Shown here in pieces: positions 46,015 through 54,573 of a stretch of 64,000 nt of DNA. Numbering within the stretch: the stretch's first letter is position 1; each line of letters starts with the position of its first letter. Position numbers and translations under genes: made by a program. Under the pieces are notes generated by a model. It saw only the letters and a list, made by a program, of their open reading frames with translations. It was not told the origin of the DNA and did not search any database. This DNA comes from Rubinisphaera margarita (GTDB lineage Bacteria > Planctomycetota > Planctomycetia > Planctomycetales > Planctomycetaceae): NCBI RefSeq assembly GCF_022267515.1, contig NZ_JAKFGB010000011.1, positions 62,001 through 126,000 on the forward strand, written 5' to 3'.

Positions 46015-47058
46015 ATGAAGACGATTGAATGGATCGGCGATGTGGACGGGCATCTCCGCCTGCTCGACCAGACCGCTCTCCCCGAAAAGACCGAGTTTCT
46101 CGACTGCCGGACACCCGAAGACGTTTTCGGAGCGATTCGTCGCCTCAGCGTGCGTGGAGCCCCCGCCATCGGCGTTTCCGCGGCTTACGGACTGCTTCTC
46201 GGCCTGAAAGATGTCGCCGACACCAGCCGGGAAGAATTCGATGCCGCCTTCGATAAAGTCTCCACTTATCTGGCCGAAAGTCGTCCGACGGCTGTGAACC
46301 TGTTCTGGGCCATCGCCCGGATGCGGGATGTCGTCGCCGAGTCGAACGACATGTCGTCCAGCGACCTCCGTCAGCGGCTGCTCGAGGAAGCTCGCGAGAT
46401 CGAAGCCGAAGACCGCGAAATGTGCAACGCCATGGGGCGGTTCGGAGCCGAGCTGATTCCCGAAGGAGCCGGCGTGCTTACGCACTGCAACACCGGGATG
46501 CTGGCGACCGCAGGAACCGGAACCGCGTTCGCTGTGCTGCTGGCCGCTCATCAGGCCGGGAAGAATATTCACGTCTACGCCGACGAAACCCGCCCGCTCT
46601 TGCAGGGAGCCCGGCTGACCGCGTGGGAATTGCTGCAGTCGAACATTCCCGGAACGCTGATCACCGATTCGATGGCCGGCTGGGTGATGAAAGAAGGCAA
46701 GATTCAAGCCGTGATCACCGGTTCGGACCGCATTGCCGCCAACGGAGACGCCGCCAACAAGATCGGCACCTACTCAGTCGCTTTGCTGGCGAAAGCCCAC
46801 AACATTCCGTTCTACATCGCTGCTCCATCGAGCACGTTCGACCTGTCGCTGCCGACGGGTGAATCGATCCCGATTGAAGAACGCGATCCGGCCGAGATCG
46901 GTCACGGCTTCGGCCGCCAGACCGCTCCGAAAGAAATCAACATGTACAATCCGGCCTTCGACGTGACCCCGGCTGAGTACATCACCGCTCTCATCACCGA
47001 AAAGGGCGTGATCCAACCGGTGACCACGGAGAACGTGGCGAAAGTGGTCGCTGGATAG
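46015..47058 (+). CDS. mtnA: S-methyl-5-thioribose-1-phosphate isomerase
   Basis: MtnA converts methylthioribose 1-phosphate to methylthioribulose 1-phosphate in the methionine salvage pathway. The 347-residue protein shows EWIGDVDGHLRLLDQTALP, the substrate loop RGAPAIGV, VLTHCNTGMLATAGTGTA with the catalytic Cys, DETRPLLQGARLTAWEL, the catalytic Asp in TGSDRIAANGDAANKIGTY and the C-terminal NPAFDVTPAEYITALITE. Length and motifs are normal, distinguishing it from eIF2B-related sugar isomerases. No other salvage genes are nearby. It is followed by the intergenic repeat cluster at 47094-47500. Confidence 0.96.
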   Translation: MKTIEWIGDVDGHLRLLDQTALPEKTEFLDCRTPEDVFGAIRRLSVRGAPAIGVSAAYGLLLGLKDVADTSREEFDAAFDKVSTYLAESRPTAVNLFWAIARMRDVVAESNDMSSSDLRQRLLEEAREIEAEDREMCNAMGRFGAELIPEGAGVLTHCNTGMLATAGTGTAFAVLLAAHQAGKNIHVYADETRPLLQGARLTAWELLQSNIPGTLITDSMAGWVMKEGKIQAVITGSDRIAANGDAANKIGTYSVALLAKAHNIPFYIAAPSSTFDLSLPTGESIPIEERDPAEIGHGFGRQTAPKEINMYNPAFDVTPAEYITALITEKGVIQPVTTENVAKVVAG

Positions 47059-47093
47059 ACCCGACGACGGGTGGGATAGAACTCAATAATGAC

Positions 47094-47130
47094 GGGTGCC
47101 ATGCCCACGCTCGCGTGGGCATGCTTGTCT
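47094..47130. repeat. GGGTGCCA palindromic repeat, copy 2
   Basis: GGGTGCCATGCCCACGC is followed by TCGCGTGGGCATGCTTGTC, so ATGCCCACGC pairs with GCGTGGGCAT. It is nearly identical to copies at 60766-60801 and, inverted, 61852-61887. It starts 36 bp after the mtnA stop. Confidence 0.88.
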
Positions 47131-47251
47131 TGTGCGCTGAACCAGCAACCGCGCATTGTCTGAGGTCCACGCAATAAGCTCGCCGCGAGTTTTCGGACCC
47201 GACGTTTCCTATCCCTTGAACGTCCTTTCCCAGCCTCCTGTTGCGTTGCAA

Positions 47252-47271
47252 CACAGAGATGAATCTCTGTG
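47252..47271. repeat. Small hairpin repeat, family B copy 1
   Basis: CACAGAGAT and ATCTCTGTG pair perfectly around GA and are followed by CCATCC. A covarying relative lies at 61768-61785. Both sit inside clusters of the larger palindromic repeat. Confidence 0.6.
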
Positions 47272-47307
47272 CCATCCCGGTTAGACGCTCGTGACGTGCC
47301 CCCTCCG

Positions 47308-47346
47308 GGGTGCCATACTTGCATCGCGAAGCAGGGCAAGCATGCC
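47308..47346. repeat. GGGTGCCA palindromic repeat, copy 3
   Basis: GGGTGCCATACTTGCATCGC continues to GAAGCAGGGCAAGCATGCC, with TTGCATCGC/GCAAGCATGCC-type pairing. It is the inverted orientation relative to copy 4 at 47456. Confidence 0.82.
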
Positions 47347-47455
47347 GATGGGCGTGGGGGGGGGGAATGATTCGATGTTAATGGGACTGTCTGCGGTCGT
47401 GGGACGCCGTCAGGAGGTTCCCTTCACCCATGATCGGCATAACATCGGTTCACGC

Positions 47456-47500
47456 GCATGCTTGCCCTGCCTCTTTGAGGCGATGCAAGCATGGCACCCT
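47456..47500. repeat. TGGCACCC palindromic repeat, copy 4
   Basis: GCATGCTTGCCCTGCCTC, then TTTGAGGCGATGCAAGCATGGCACCCT. A CCTC/GAGG extension lengthens the stem, as in the copy at 61563-61608. It ends six bases before the sulfatase stop codon, so it lies just downstream of that gene. Confidence 0.85.
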
Positions 47501-47506
47501 GGGACG

Positions 47507-48949
47507 CTACGACTTGGATTTGGCGGGTTTGCGTTTTGGTTTCGGCGGTTGCCAGGTGTCGCCGTTGTCGGGGGGCATCGAGTTGTTCCAGTCGACGACG
47601 GCTTTGGTCATCTCTTTCACGATCTTCGGATGCTGCTCGGCGACGTTCTTTGTTTCGCCGCGATCCGATGCGAGATCGTAGAGTTGCGGGTCGGAACCGT
47701 CGTATTCGCAGAGGAGTTTCCAGTCGCCGTCCCGCATTGACAGATCAGGGAGATCGGCCTGGCCATAATAGCCGTCGCGATCGGGCGGGCGGCGGAAGTA
47801 AAGCGGCTGCTGACGGGAGTTCTCTGACTTTCCAAGCAGTGTTCCGGCGAGGTTCTCGCCGTCGAACATCACGTCGTCCGGTTTTTCGACTCCACTGATC
47901 TCAAGCAGACTGGGCACGAGATCGATCGCCGAGAAGACCGAATCGGTATTCACGGAACCGCGAGCCTCTTTCGCCAGCAGTCCCGGTCCCCAGGCCACGA
48001 GTGGCGACCGGACGCCGCCTTCGTAAAGCATCGTCTTCATGCCGCGAAACGGTCCGGCCGAGCCGGCGTCCTGATCGGGTCCGTTGTCTGAACAGACGAG
48101 AATCAGGGTATTGTCTTTCAACTCCGGTTGAGACTTCACGTAATCGAAAAGCTCGCCAAGCTGTTCGTCCATCGTATCGAGCACGCCCAGGTAGAGTTCC
48201 CGGCGTGAACCATCACCGCGACGAGCTTCCGGCGGGTAGTACGGGCCGTGAACGTCGTCTGGCCAGACATTGATATAGAACGGCTTGTCGGCCTTCTCGT
48301 TCTTCTTCACGAAATCAAGAGCGGCCTGCGTAAACGACTGTGTGACCAGCGATCGATCTTCCCAGATAATCTCGCCGCGGCCCAGTTGGTCCGACCCGAG
48401 TGTATGCCGGCGGAGCGGAGAACCATCGTGAGCATCGCAGATGGCCAGAACGCGGGGGCCGAGCCCCTCGAAGTTGGTCAGCGATTTGTCGAAACCGTAT
48501 TCGGTGATGAGCGGGGCTTCCCCAACGTCGCGTTGCCCGCCGAGATGCCACTTGCCGAAATGTCCGGTAGCGTAGCCGGCATCGTGCAGCATGTCCGAGA
48601 GCATCGGGGCTTCCGGATCGAGCCAGTTAGCGACGCCCCGATCTTCATTCAGCTTGCGATGCGCGAGATACGAGTTGATCCTCCACCGCTGTGGATACTG
48701 TCCGGTTGAGATCGCACAGCGGGACGGCGAACAGATGGGCGAGTTCACGTAGAACTGTTCGAACCGAATCCCCTCGGCGGCGAGGGCATCGATGTTCTCG
48801 GTTTCGATGTCGGTGTTGCCGAAGCAGGAGAAATCGCCCCAGCCCATGTCGTCGATGAACACCAGAATCATGTTCGGCGGAGCCGCCTGCGTTGTTGAAT
48901 GCAGACAGAGACCGAACAGCAGCGTGAGCAGCGAGAGCGAGTATCGCAT
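47507..48949 (-). CDS. Sulfatase (formylglycine-dependent, type I), exported
   Basis: This is a 480-residue arylsulfatase-family enzyme. The signal peptide ends near residue 22 (LFGLCLHSTTQAAPP). Metal and catalytic motifs are present: MILVFIDDMGWGDFSCFG, the formylglycine site CSPSR (C73-R77) followed by STGQYPQR, GHFGKWHLGG, DDVHGPYYPPE, CSDNGPD and FRGMKTMLYEGGVRSPLVAW. C73 must be oxidised by a formylglycine-generating enzyme encoded elsewhere. The substrate is probably a sulfated polysaccharide, as is common in marine planctomycetes. The C-terminus is basic (KPKRKPAKSKS). The start at 48949 gives the signal peptide; the longer frame does not. Confidence 0.95.
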   Translation of the reverse strand: MRYSLSLLTLLFGLCLHSTTQAAPPNMILVFIDDMGWGDFSCFGNTDIETENIDALAAEGIRFEQFYVNSPICSPSRCAISTGQYPQRWRINSYLAHRKLNEDRGVANWLDPEAPMLSDMLHDAGYATGHFGKWHLGGQRDVGEAPLITEYGFDKSLTNFEGLGPRVLAICDAHDGSPLRRHTLGSDQLGRGEIIWEDRSLVTQSFTQAALDFVKKNEKADKPFYINVWPDDVHGPYYPPEARRGDGSRRELYLGVLDTMDEQLGELFDYVKSQPELKDNTLILVCSDNGPDQDAGSAGPFRGMKTMLYEGGVRSPLVAWGPGLLAKEARGSVNTDSVFSAIDLVPSLLEISGVEKPDDVMFDGENLAGTLLGKSENSRQQPLYFRRPPDRDGYYGQADLPDLSMRDGDWKLLCEYDGSDPQLYDLASDRGETKNVAEQHPKIVKEMTKAVVDWNNSMPPDNGDTWQPPKPKRKPAKSKS

Positions 48950-49057
48950 GAAGAGTTCCTGCTTGAGTGATTGAAGCGGGATGATGGGGATCACCCGATC
49001 AGGCTAGGAAATCTTCCGCGGAAACTCAACTCGGAGCCTCGCCGGCGCGGCAGGCGA

Positions 49058-50089
49058 CTACTTGCGGGCAAACACCTGCGGCAGCGTGAGCCGCGACTGC
49101 AGAATCGCCGGCGGGAGATCGAAGTCGATCGCACACCGGGGAATATTGAAGCGATCTGTCGCGGTCATCGGATCGTACTGGCCATAAAAGCTGAACGCGA
49201 ATGTGTAGCCGGCTTCACGAACCAACTGCTTCGTTTCTTCGGTAAACATGTCCGGCTGACCGACGGGATAGCTGAAGGCCTTTGGTGACTTGCCGAGTTC
49301 TTCCGTGAGTCGCCGCATGCTGCCAAAGATCTCTTCACGCTGGACGCTGGTCTCCTGACGGGCGAGTACCGGGTGGGAGACGGTGTGACCTCCGATGTCG
49401 AAGCCTTCGGCGTCTAGTTCACGGACCATGTCCCAGTCCATCCAGAGGTTCCGGGCCTGCTCGGGACCGCAACGCCCCGTGCCGGCCTCTCTGGCGAGGT
49501 CGTTCATGAAGTCTTCCGTCGCCGGCCCCTGAAGCTGCCAGTAAGTCTGCACGGCACGGCCGACAGCCGCTCGGGGATCGTTGCTGTCGATCTGGAGCCC
49601 GCACTCGAACCAGCGACCGGCTGCCAGCGACGACACTTTTGCGTTGCGGATAATCCAGGCGATCTCGTCCCACCAGGCGACATGCGGACGGTCGATGAAG
49701 CCGGTAGCGATAAAGAAGGTCGCCGGCACCCCGGCCTGCTTCAGCACCGGGAAAGCGAGGTCGTAATTGTCGCGGTAGCCATCGTCGAACGTGATTAGAA
49801 TATGTTTTCCGGGTCGCCCGGCAACGATGGTTTCGAGATCATCGATCCCGACTACATCGGCGTGACGCTGATACTGCTGCACCTGACGTTCGAGCCGTTC
49901 CGCGGTCGCGCTGTAGAGATTGCCATCGAACGGACACGATTCGCGTGCCCCGATTCGATGATAGTTGACGACCAGCAGCCCCGACCACGAAGGCAGTCCG
50001 CCGAGGGCGAAGTTCACTCCCGAGGCCTGCATCATACCTGCCAGCAACTTCTTCTTGCCGAATGGAACCAGCTTACGCACGAGCTTCAT
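49058..50089 (-). CDS. Polysaccharide deacetylase family protein
   Basis: This 343-residue protein has the NodB-like (CE4) domain: LLVVNYHRIG, then HILITFDDGYRDNYDLAFP (metal-binding FDDG at 101-104), GVPATFFIATGFI, FDIGGHTVSHPVLAR (HTVSH metal motif), and AFSYPVGQPDMFTEE. It probably removes N- or O-acetyl groups from a cell-surface polysaccharide. A conserved WWDEIAWIIRNA occurs in planctomycete exopolysaccharide-associated members. The N-terminal KLVRKLVPFGKKKLLAG is basic, with no clear signal peptide. The start at 50089 is preceded by GGAAA. It lies 59 bp after the coiled-coil gene on the same strand. Confidence 0.92.
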   Translation of the reverse strand: MKLVRKLVPFGKKKLLAGMMQASGVNFALGGLPSWSGLLVVNYHRIGARESCPFDGNLYSATAERLERQVQQYQRHADVVGIDDLETIVAGRPGKHILITFDDGYRDNYDLAFPVLKQAGVPATFFIATGFIDRPHVAWWDEIAWIIRNAKVSSLAAGRWFECGLQIDSNDPRAAVGRAVQTYWQLQGPATEDFMNDLAREAGTGRCGPEQARNLWMDWDMVRELDAEGFDIGGHTVSHPVLARQETSVQREEIFGSMRRLTEELGKSPKAFSYPVGQPDMFTEETKQLVREAGYTFAFSFYGQYDPMTATDRFNIPRCAIDFDLPPAILQSRLTLPQVFARK

Positions 50090-50148
50090 GGGAAGTTTCC
50101 AGATGTCGTTTCGAGAGTACGAGGCGCGGGAGTGGACCAGGAGGGCGA

Positions 50149-51102
50149 CTACTTGTCCCGGACATCCTTCAGTCGCAGCATGGTCAACCACTTCTGACCG
50201 CCGGAGACCCGCTCGCGTTCTGATTCGCGGACTTTTTCGCTGACGATTCCGGCGTCCTCCAGTTCGATCAAATCGATGCCGTGCTTCTTGGCATGCTTCT
50301 CGACCTGCATCCGAACCTGATTGAGTCGGGTTGCTTCCCGGGAAAGCCGGGCCCGTTCGAGGGACAGCGTGATTTCATTAACCCGGGATTGTTCTTCGAG
50401 GTGCTCCTCGAGCGACTCCAGCTGTTTGCGGAGTTCTTCGGGGTACTCGTTGAGACTTTCCCAGTCGACGGCTCCCAGCAATCCCGCGTTCCTCCGGACA
50501 TCCCGATACAGCAGGAGGCACGTTTCGATGTAAACGTCCCGTTCCTGAATCGCGGTGACGAGCTGAGAGCGATCGGCTTGTTCGAGATCGACTTCCGCGG
50601 GAGGGACCGGCAGGCCATCGGGGACGGCGTCGCTGACTTCAGAATGGTGAGACCGCGGCGTGCCGAATGATTCCTCGGAAATTTCCTCATCGGGAATCTG
50701 TCCGGAGGAGTCGAGCAGAACATCAGCAAGCGTGTCAAACAGTTCGTCTTCCGAGGGGCGATCCGGATTCTCTTCGACGTACCGGGTCTCTGGCTGGTTG
50801 TAGATTGTGGGCGGCGTATTGGTGAACCGGACGACGAGGTCGCGAAGTTCCTCGATCTGCATCTCGATTCGGCCGAGCGAGCCGGGCATCTGCGCAGTAT
50901 CCCACTGCTCGACCAGATAACCGACATCCTGAGCGACCTGCTCACTGTATTCGTCGTTGGTCGAAGCGCGGTGAGGCGCGAGTAATCCGCCGGAACGCTG
51001 CATGCGGTCAAGCTGCTCAGCAGCCTGTTCCAGCTGCTCGGTCAGCGCAGCGACGAGTTCTTCCTTCTCGCTGAGTTGTTGCTCGAGTTCGGTCGACGAC
51101 AT
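50149..51102 (-). CDS. Coiled-coil protein of unknown function
   Basis: The 317-residue protein has no signal or membrane segment. Coiled-coil heptads cover the N-terminus (LEQQLSEKEELVAALTEQLE, residues 5-36) and residues 205-275 (LRKQLESLEEHLEEQSRVNE). The middle is acidic and disordered (NPDRPSEDELFD). The end is basic and short (GGQKWLTMLRLKDVRDK). This build suits a cytoplasmic scaffold or a spacer associated with cell-surface polymer assembly, given the deacetylase gene downstream, but this is only context. It is divergent from the zincin gene at 51411. No family recognised. Confidence 0.78.
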   Translation of the reverse strand: MSSTELEQQLSEKEELVAALTEQLEQAAEQLDRMQRSGGLLAPHRASTNDEYSEQVAQDVGYLVEQWDTAQMPGSLGRIEMQIEELRDLVVRFTNTPPTIYNQPETRYVEENPDRPSEDELFDTLADVLLDSSGQIPDEEISEESFGTPRSHHSEVSDAVPDGLPVPPAEVDLEQADRSQLVTAIQERDVYIETCLLLYRDVRRNAGLLGAVDWESLNEYPEELRKQLESLEEHLEEQSRVNEITLSLERARLSREATRLNQVRMQVEKHAKKHGIDLIELEDAGIVSEKVRESERERVSGGQKWLTMLRLKDVRDK

Positions 51103-51410
51103 AGAAATCCATGTTTTCTATTGCAGAGCCTGTGGGGAAAAGTCCGTCCCCGGCCAATCCGTTTCAACTGTAGCTCGTATGGGCCGCGACGTTTCGCTGT
51201 CGGCAGAACTCGCCGGTCAATTGCGGCCCGATTATGAATCTGGCAGCGATTATCCCGAATCGACCGGTTATTCCGCCTCAGAACACGCTGAATCGCGCTT
51301 CGACCGGCGGACCGGGAAGGCGAACTGCAATTGACACCGCAGGGACGGAACGTGTAATCAGCCCCTGCACCTGCCTTCAGGATCTGATCAGCCAGGGAAC
51401 GGCGGCTTTG

Positions 51411-52208
51411 ATGCGTAAATTTTCAATTCGACGTCCGTATCTACTGCGGAAAGCCTGCTCAGTCCTGCTGATCGCCGGATTGCTCGCATTCTGCTGCGCG
51501 GAAACAAGGGCTCAGGGCTGGCCGGTCGAATTCACGCACGAGCACTTCGTCGTGCATTCCCAGGTCCCCGGGGAAAAGATTCTCCCAGCCGTACGCGATC
51601 TTTCGGCACTGCAGAAACGAATTGGCGATGCTCTGCAGATCACGGTCTACGACGAGCGGATCGACATCATCATCTTTTCGTCTCATTCCCAGTACCGGGC
51701 CTACATTCGCCCGAGGGTCCCGGAAGCGGCATCCCGCCCGGCTCTGTTCGTGAAAGGACCGGATCGACTCTATGTCTACGTCGTTTACTCCGATCGCTGG
51801 GAAAGGGACCTGCGACACGAGATGACACATGCCACGCTGCATGCGTCCCTCCCCTATCTGCCGATCTGGGTCGACGAGGGGCTGGCCAAATACTTTGAAG
51901 TCCCCGACCGTGACGAAGGACTCAATCGCGATCTGCTCGGCAATCTGAAGTGGAGACTCCGCTTTCGGCAGGACGTGAGAACGCGGGAACTGGAACAGAT
52001 CCAGTCTCTCACCGACATGAAGCCCGAGCATTACCGCGACAGCTGGGCCTGGATCTATTTTCTGCTGCATTACAGTGAGGAGAGCCGGACGCTGCTCCAG
52101 GCCTACCTGCAGGAAATTCAGGAAGAAGAAGTGGTCGGCTCACTGATCGACCGCATTTTCGCTGGCTCGGCGGATGCTCACGCCGATATCGATCGCTTCT
52201 ATCGCTGA
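51411..52208 (+). CDS. Secreted zincin-like metallopeptidase, DUF1570-like
   Basis: The 265-residue protein has a signal peptide (LIAGLLAFCCAETRAQG) and a minimal gluzincin core: HEMTH (136-140) in RWERDLRHEMTHATLHASLP, with the third zinc ligand likely in VDEGLAKYFE (155-163). The preceding WPVEFTHEHFVVHSQVPGEK and IIIFSSHSQYRAYIRPRV resemble DUF1570/peptidase MA-like proteins of planctomycetes. It is predicted to be a small extracytoplasmic peptidase; activity and substrate are unknown. The ATG at 51411 is chosen for the signal peptide. Downstream, 52209-52549 shows nothing but the leader of the next gene. Confidence 0.82.
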   Translation: MRKFSIRRPYLLRKACSVLLIAGLLAFCCAETRAQGWPVEFTHEHFVVHSQVPGEKILPAVRDLSALQKRIGDALQITVYDERIDIIIFSSHSQYRAYIRPRVPEAASRPALFVKGPDRLYVYVVYSDRWERDLRHEMTHATLHASLPYLPIWVDEGLAKYFEVPDRDEGLNRDLLGNLKWRLRFRQDVRTRELEQIQSLTDMKPEHYRDSWAWIYFLLHYSEESRTLLQAYLQEIQEEEVVGSLIDRIFAGSADAHADIDRFYR

Positions 52209-52549
52209 ACGCTTTCAGCCCCTCGGCCAGACTCTGCCCGGCTACCGAGCGGAAAATTGGTGACAGCAGCCGATGAATCGGAGCCCCGATGAAATTCGCG
52301 CGCACTTTTCGGCCGGAACTTACTGCAAATCTTACAAAAGCCGCGCATTGCCTCAATCCCACTCAGATCAAGGTCCGATTAGACCGACTGTTAAGAAAGG
52401 ATGGACTGTTTCCATCTGATCGGATCTACCCGTCAGGAGGATCCAGTTCGTGTCCGTTCTCATTGGAAAACGACGGACGTGAAGGCAGTTCTGAAGCTGG
52501 ATGCTTCAGAGTCTTTTCTTTGACCTCCACGAATTAAGGATGATGCACG

Positions 52550-53062
52550 ATGAAGGTAACGATTTTGAAGGGCGCTCTGGCGAGTCTGGCCTGTCTGGGG
52601 ATGGCGATTCCATCCACCGTGATGGCAGATGCCAAAATGAACCAGGTCGCGAGCAAGGTTCAGATTGCCGATGTGGCGCTGAACAACGGCGTGATGAGCG
52701 GAAAAGTGGTTGACACTCAGGGTCAGAACGTCAACGGCGGCGTGGTGAAGGTCAGCCTCGGCAGCAAAGTGGTTGCTTCGGCTGTCACGGATGCCAACGG
52801 CGAATTTGCCATCAACGACTTGAAGAGTGGTCTGTATCAGGTGTCCTCTGGCGAATCTCAGTCTGTTGTTCGCCTCTGGGATGGCCAGGTCGCTCCTCCA
52901 GCCGCCAAGAGCAATGTCCTGATCGTTCAGGGAAACACTGTCCGTGCCCAATGCGACAGCCCGACCGACTATGTCATTCTGGGAACCGCAATCACCGGTG
53001 TTGCCCTCGGTGGTGCTGCTCTGGCTCAAGGCGACGGCGATACGATCATCGTCAGTCCCTAA
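52550..53062 (+). CDS. Secreted carboxypeptidase-regulatory-like protein with IVSP tail, paralogue 1
   Basis: The 170-residue protein has a signal peptide (LASLACLGMAIPSTVMADA) and one beta-sandwich module of the CarboxypepD_reg type (SGKVVDTQGQNVNGGVVKVS, VTDANGEFAINDLKSGLYQV). It then carries SSGESQSVVRLWDG and APPAAKSNVL, an alanine/glycine hydrophobic stretch (YVILGTAITGVALGGAALAQ) and the C-terminal GDGDTIIVSP. The hydrophobic-acidic-IVSP end resembles a sorting or anchoring signal but is not a known PEP-CTERM or LPXTG. The paralogue lies 325 bp downstream. AAGGA stands ten bases before the ATG. Confidence 0.85.
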   Translation: MKVTILKGALASLACLGMAIPSTVMADAKMNQVASKVQIADVALNNGVMSGKVVDTQGQNVNGGVVKVSLGSKVVASAVTDANGEFAINDLKSGLYQVSSGESQSVVRLWDGQVAPPAAKSNVLIVQGNTVRAQCDSPTDYVILGTAITGVALGGAALAQGDGDTIIVSP

Positions 53063-53386
53063 AACGACCCGTCACCATAACAGTTTCTGACCAACCCACC
53101 CGCGGATACGAATGTTTAAACTCGGTATTTATCCCGGGTGCGGTTGGAAGAATCTGATAATTTTCGAAAATGCAAGCAAAAACTTGGAGCAGGTTCCAAA
53201 TTCCTTCCGAAAGTAATGACTGAGCGGTGGGGACCGTTCGCGATGTCGAATAGTGACGTCTAAGGACAGGTGGTGCTCAGTAGTACTCACTTCTCGTAAG
53301 AGGAATGCAGGGCACGCGACTCGGCGAATGTGGAAGACGAGTAACGTTATCTGTCTGGCACGAACTTCAGCGAAAGGATTTGGGGG

Positions 53387-53938
53387 ATGAAACGGTTCAA
53401 TCTTATTACGAAATCAATGGTCGGACTCGCCTGCCTCGGCATGGCGATGCCACAGGCACCTGCATTTGCAGGTCCTGCAACTCAGCAGATGGCTGCAAAA
53501 GTCCAGATTGCTGACGTGGCTCTGAACAACGGAATGCTGAGCGGCAAGGTTGTTGACGCTCAGGGACAGGTCATTTCGGGCGCTGTCGTTAAAGCTTCGC
53601 TGAACAACCAGACCGTCTCGACGGCTGTCAGCAACGCCAACGGCGAATTCCAGCTGAGCAGCCTCAACACCGGTATGTACCAGGTTTCGTCCGGCGAATC
53701 TCAGGCTGCCGTCCGCGTCTGGGAAGGTGCTGCTGCTCCTCCGGCTGCCAAGTCCGGCCTCCTGCTCGTCAACGGTCAGACCGCTCTGGGTCAGGACTGC
53801 TGCGATGATGGATGCACCGGTTACGGTGGACGCACCGGTCTGGGTATTGCTGCGATCGTCGCTGTCGGTGCTGCTACCGCCATCGCCATCACGGCTGCTC
53901 AGGACGACGACGACGACGCTGTCATCGTCAGCCCATAG
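53387..53938 (+). CDS. Secreted carboxypeptidase-regulatory-like protein with IVSP tail, paralogue 2
   Basis: The 183-residue paralogue of the gene at 52550 has the same layout: a signal peptide (SMVGLACLGMAMPQAPAFAG), a core with VQIADVALNNG, LSGKVVDAQGQVISGAVVKA, SNANGEFQLSSLNTGMYQVS and SGESQAAVRVWEG, then a cysteine cluster (QDCCDDGCTG), a hydrophobic segment (GIAAIVAVGAATAIAITAAQ) and DDDDDAVIVSP. The blocks are shared strongly while the middle and linker differ, so the duplication is old. A terminator stands at 54060. GGGGG immediately precedes the ATG. Function unknown; a cell-surface structural role is possible. Confidence 0.85.
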   Translation: MKRFNLITKSMVGLACLGMAMPQAPAFAGPATQQMAAKVQIADVALNNGMLSGKVVDAQGQVISGAVVKASLNNQTVSTAVSNANGEFQLSSLNTGMYQVSSGESQAAVRVWEGAAAPPAAKSGLLLVNGQTALGQDCCDDGCTGYGGRTGLGIAAIVAVGAATAIAITAAQDDDDDAVIVSP

Positions 53939-54059
53939 TTGAGACACACTTCCTCGCGGTGGAAAAGACCACGAAGCTTTCGCGGAAGACTTAACAGACT
54001 TTCCTACGCTTCTCGCTGAATGAATCCACTTCGCACGGAAAACTGACTCGCACGCATCG

Positions 54060-54097
54060 AATCGGCCTCAGCTTTTGCTGAGGTCGATTTGCGTTTT
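54060..54097 (+). terminator. Rho-independent terminator after the second IVSP paralogue
   Basis: AATCGGCCTCAGC pairs with GCTGAGGTCGATT (one G-T pair) over a TTTT loop, followed by TGCGTTTTT. It is 121 bp beyond the stop. The rest of 53939-54573 shows no gene; the last 30 bp hold the GGAGAGA site of the DUF1571 gene. Confidence 0.85.
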
Positions 54098-54573
54098 TAA
54101 GCCCCTCCCGATGGCGTTCTCCGTCTCGAAGCCAATCCCACCTGCAACCTGTATACTTCGCACTGCACCTATTCTCTCTATCCCTGCATTCGCGGTCGAT
54201 CGTGGCCTTGGTGAGAAATTGCAGTTTGCTTTCGATTTCCTCACCTGTACAATCACGCTATTCCCTCAGGCCACTTCGTGCGACCACTCGGAAACTCTGA
54301 CACGGTGAGTCGAGGGATTAGAGAAGATTTACGGCCGAGATCAGTTATGTCGGCCCTGCCTGCTTCGACTTCTGTCATCTCCCCTACCAGTTCCGTCGAT
54401 ATTGATGATTAATAGTGTCATTACAACTGCAGCGTGAAGTCCTCAGGTGCACTCTTGAACGACTTCATTTCCCCCGAAGTACGACCGGTCGAGACGACCG
54501 CGACTCCGGAACTGGCATTCGCCGGTATTAAGCCTGCATTCGCGTTTCAAGGCGACGAAACGGAGAGAGAATC

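Noticed and set aside
47094..47500. The repeat cluster as a CRISPR array
   Set aside because: The copies vary in core, orientation and spacing, there are no regular spacers, and no cas gene is near.
53355..53371. A sigma-54-like promoter (TGGCACG then TCAGC) before the second IVSP paralogue
   Set aside because: The spacing between the GG and GC elements is 11 rather than 10, and the -12 element reads TCAGC, not TTGC(A/T).
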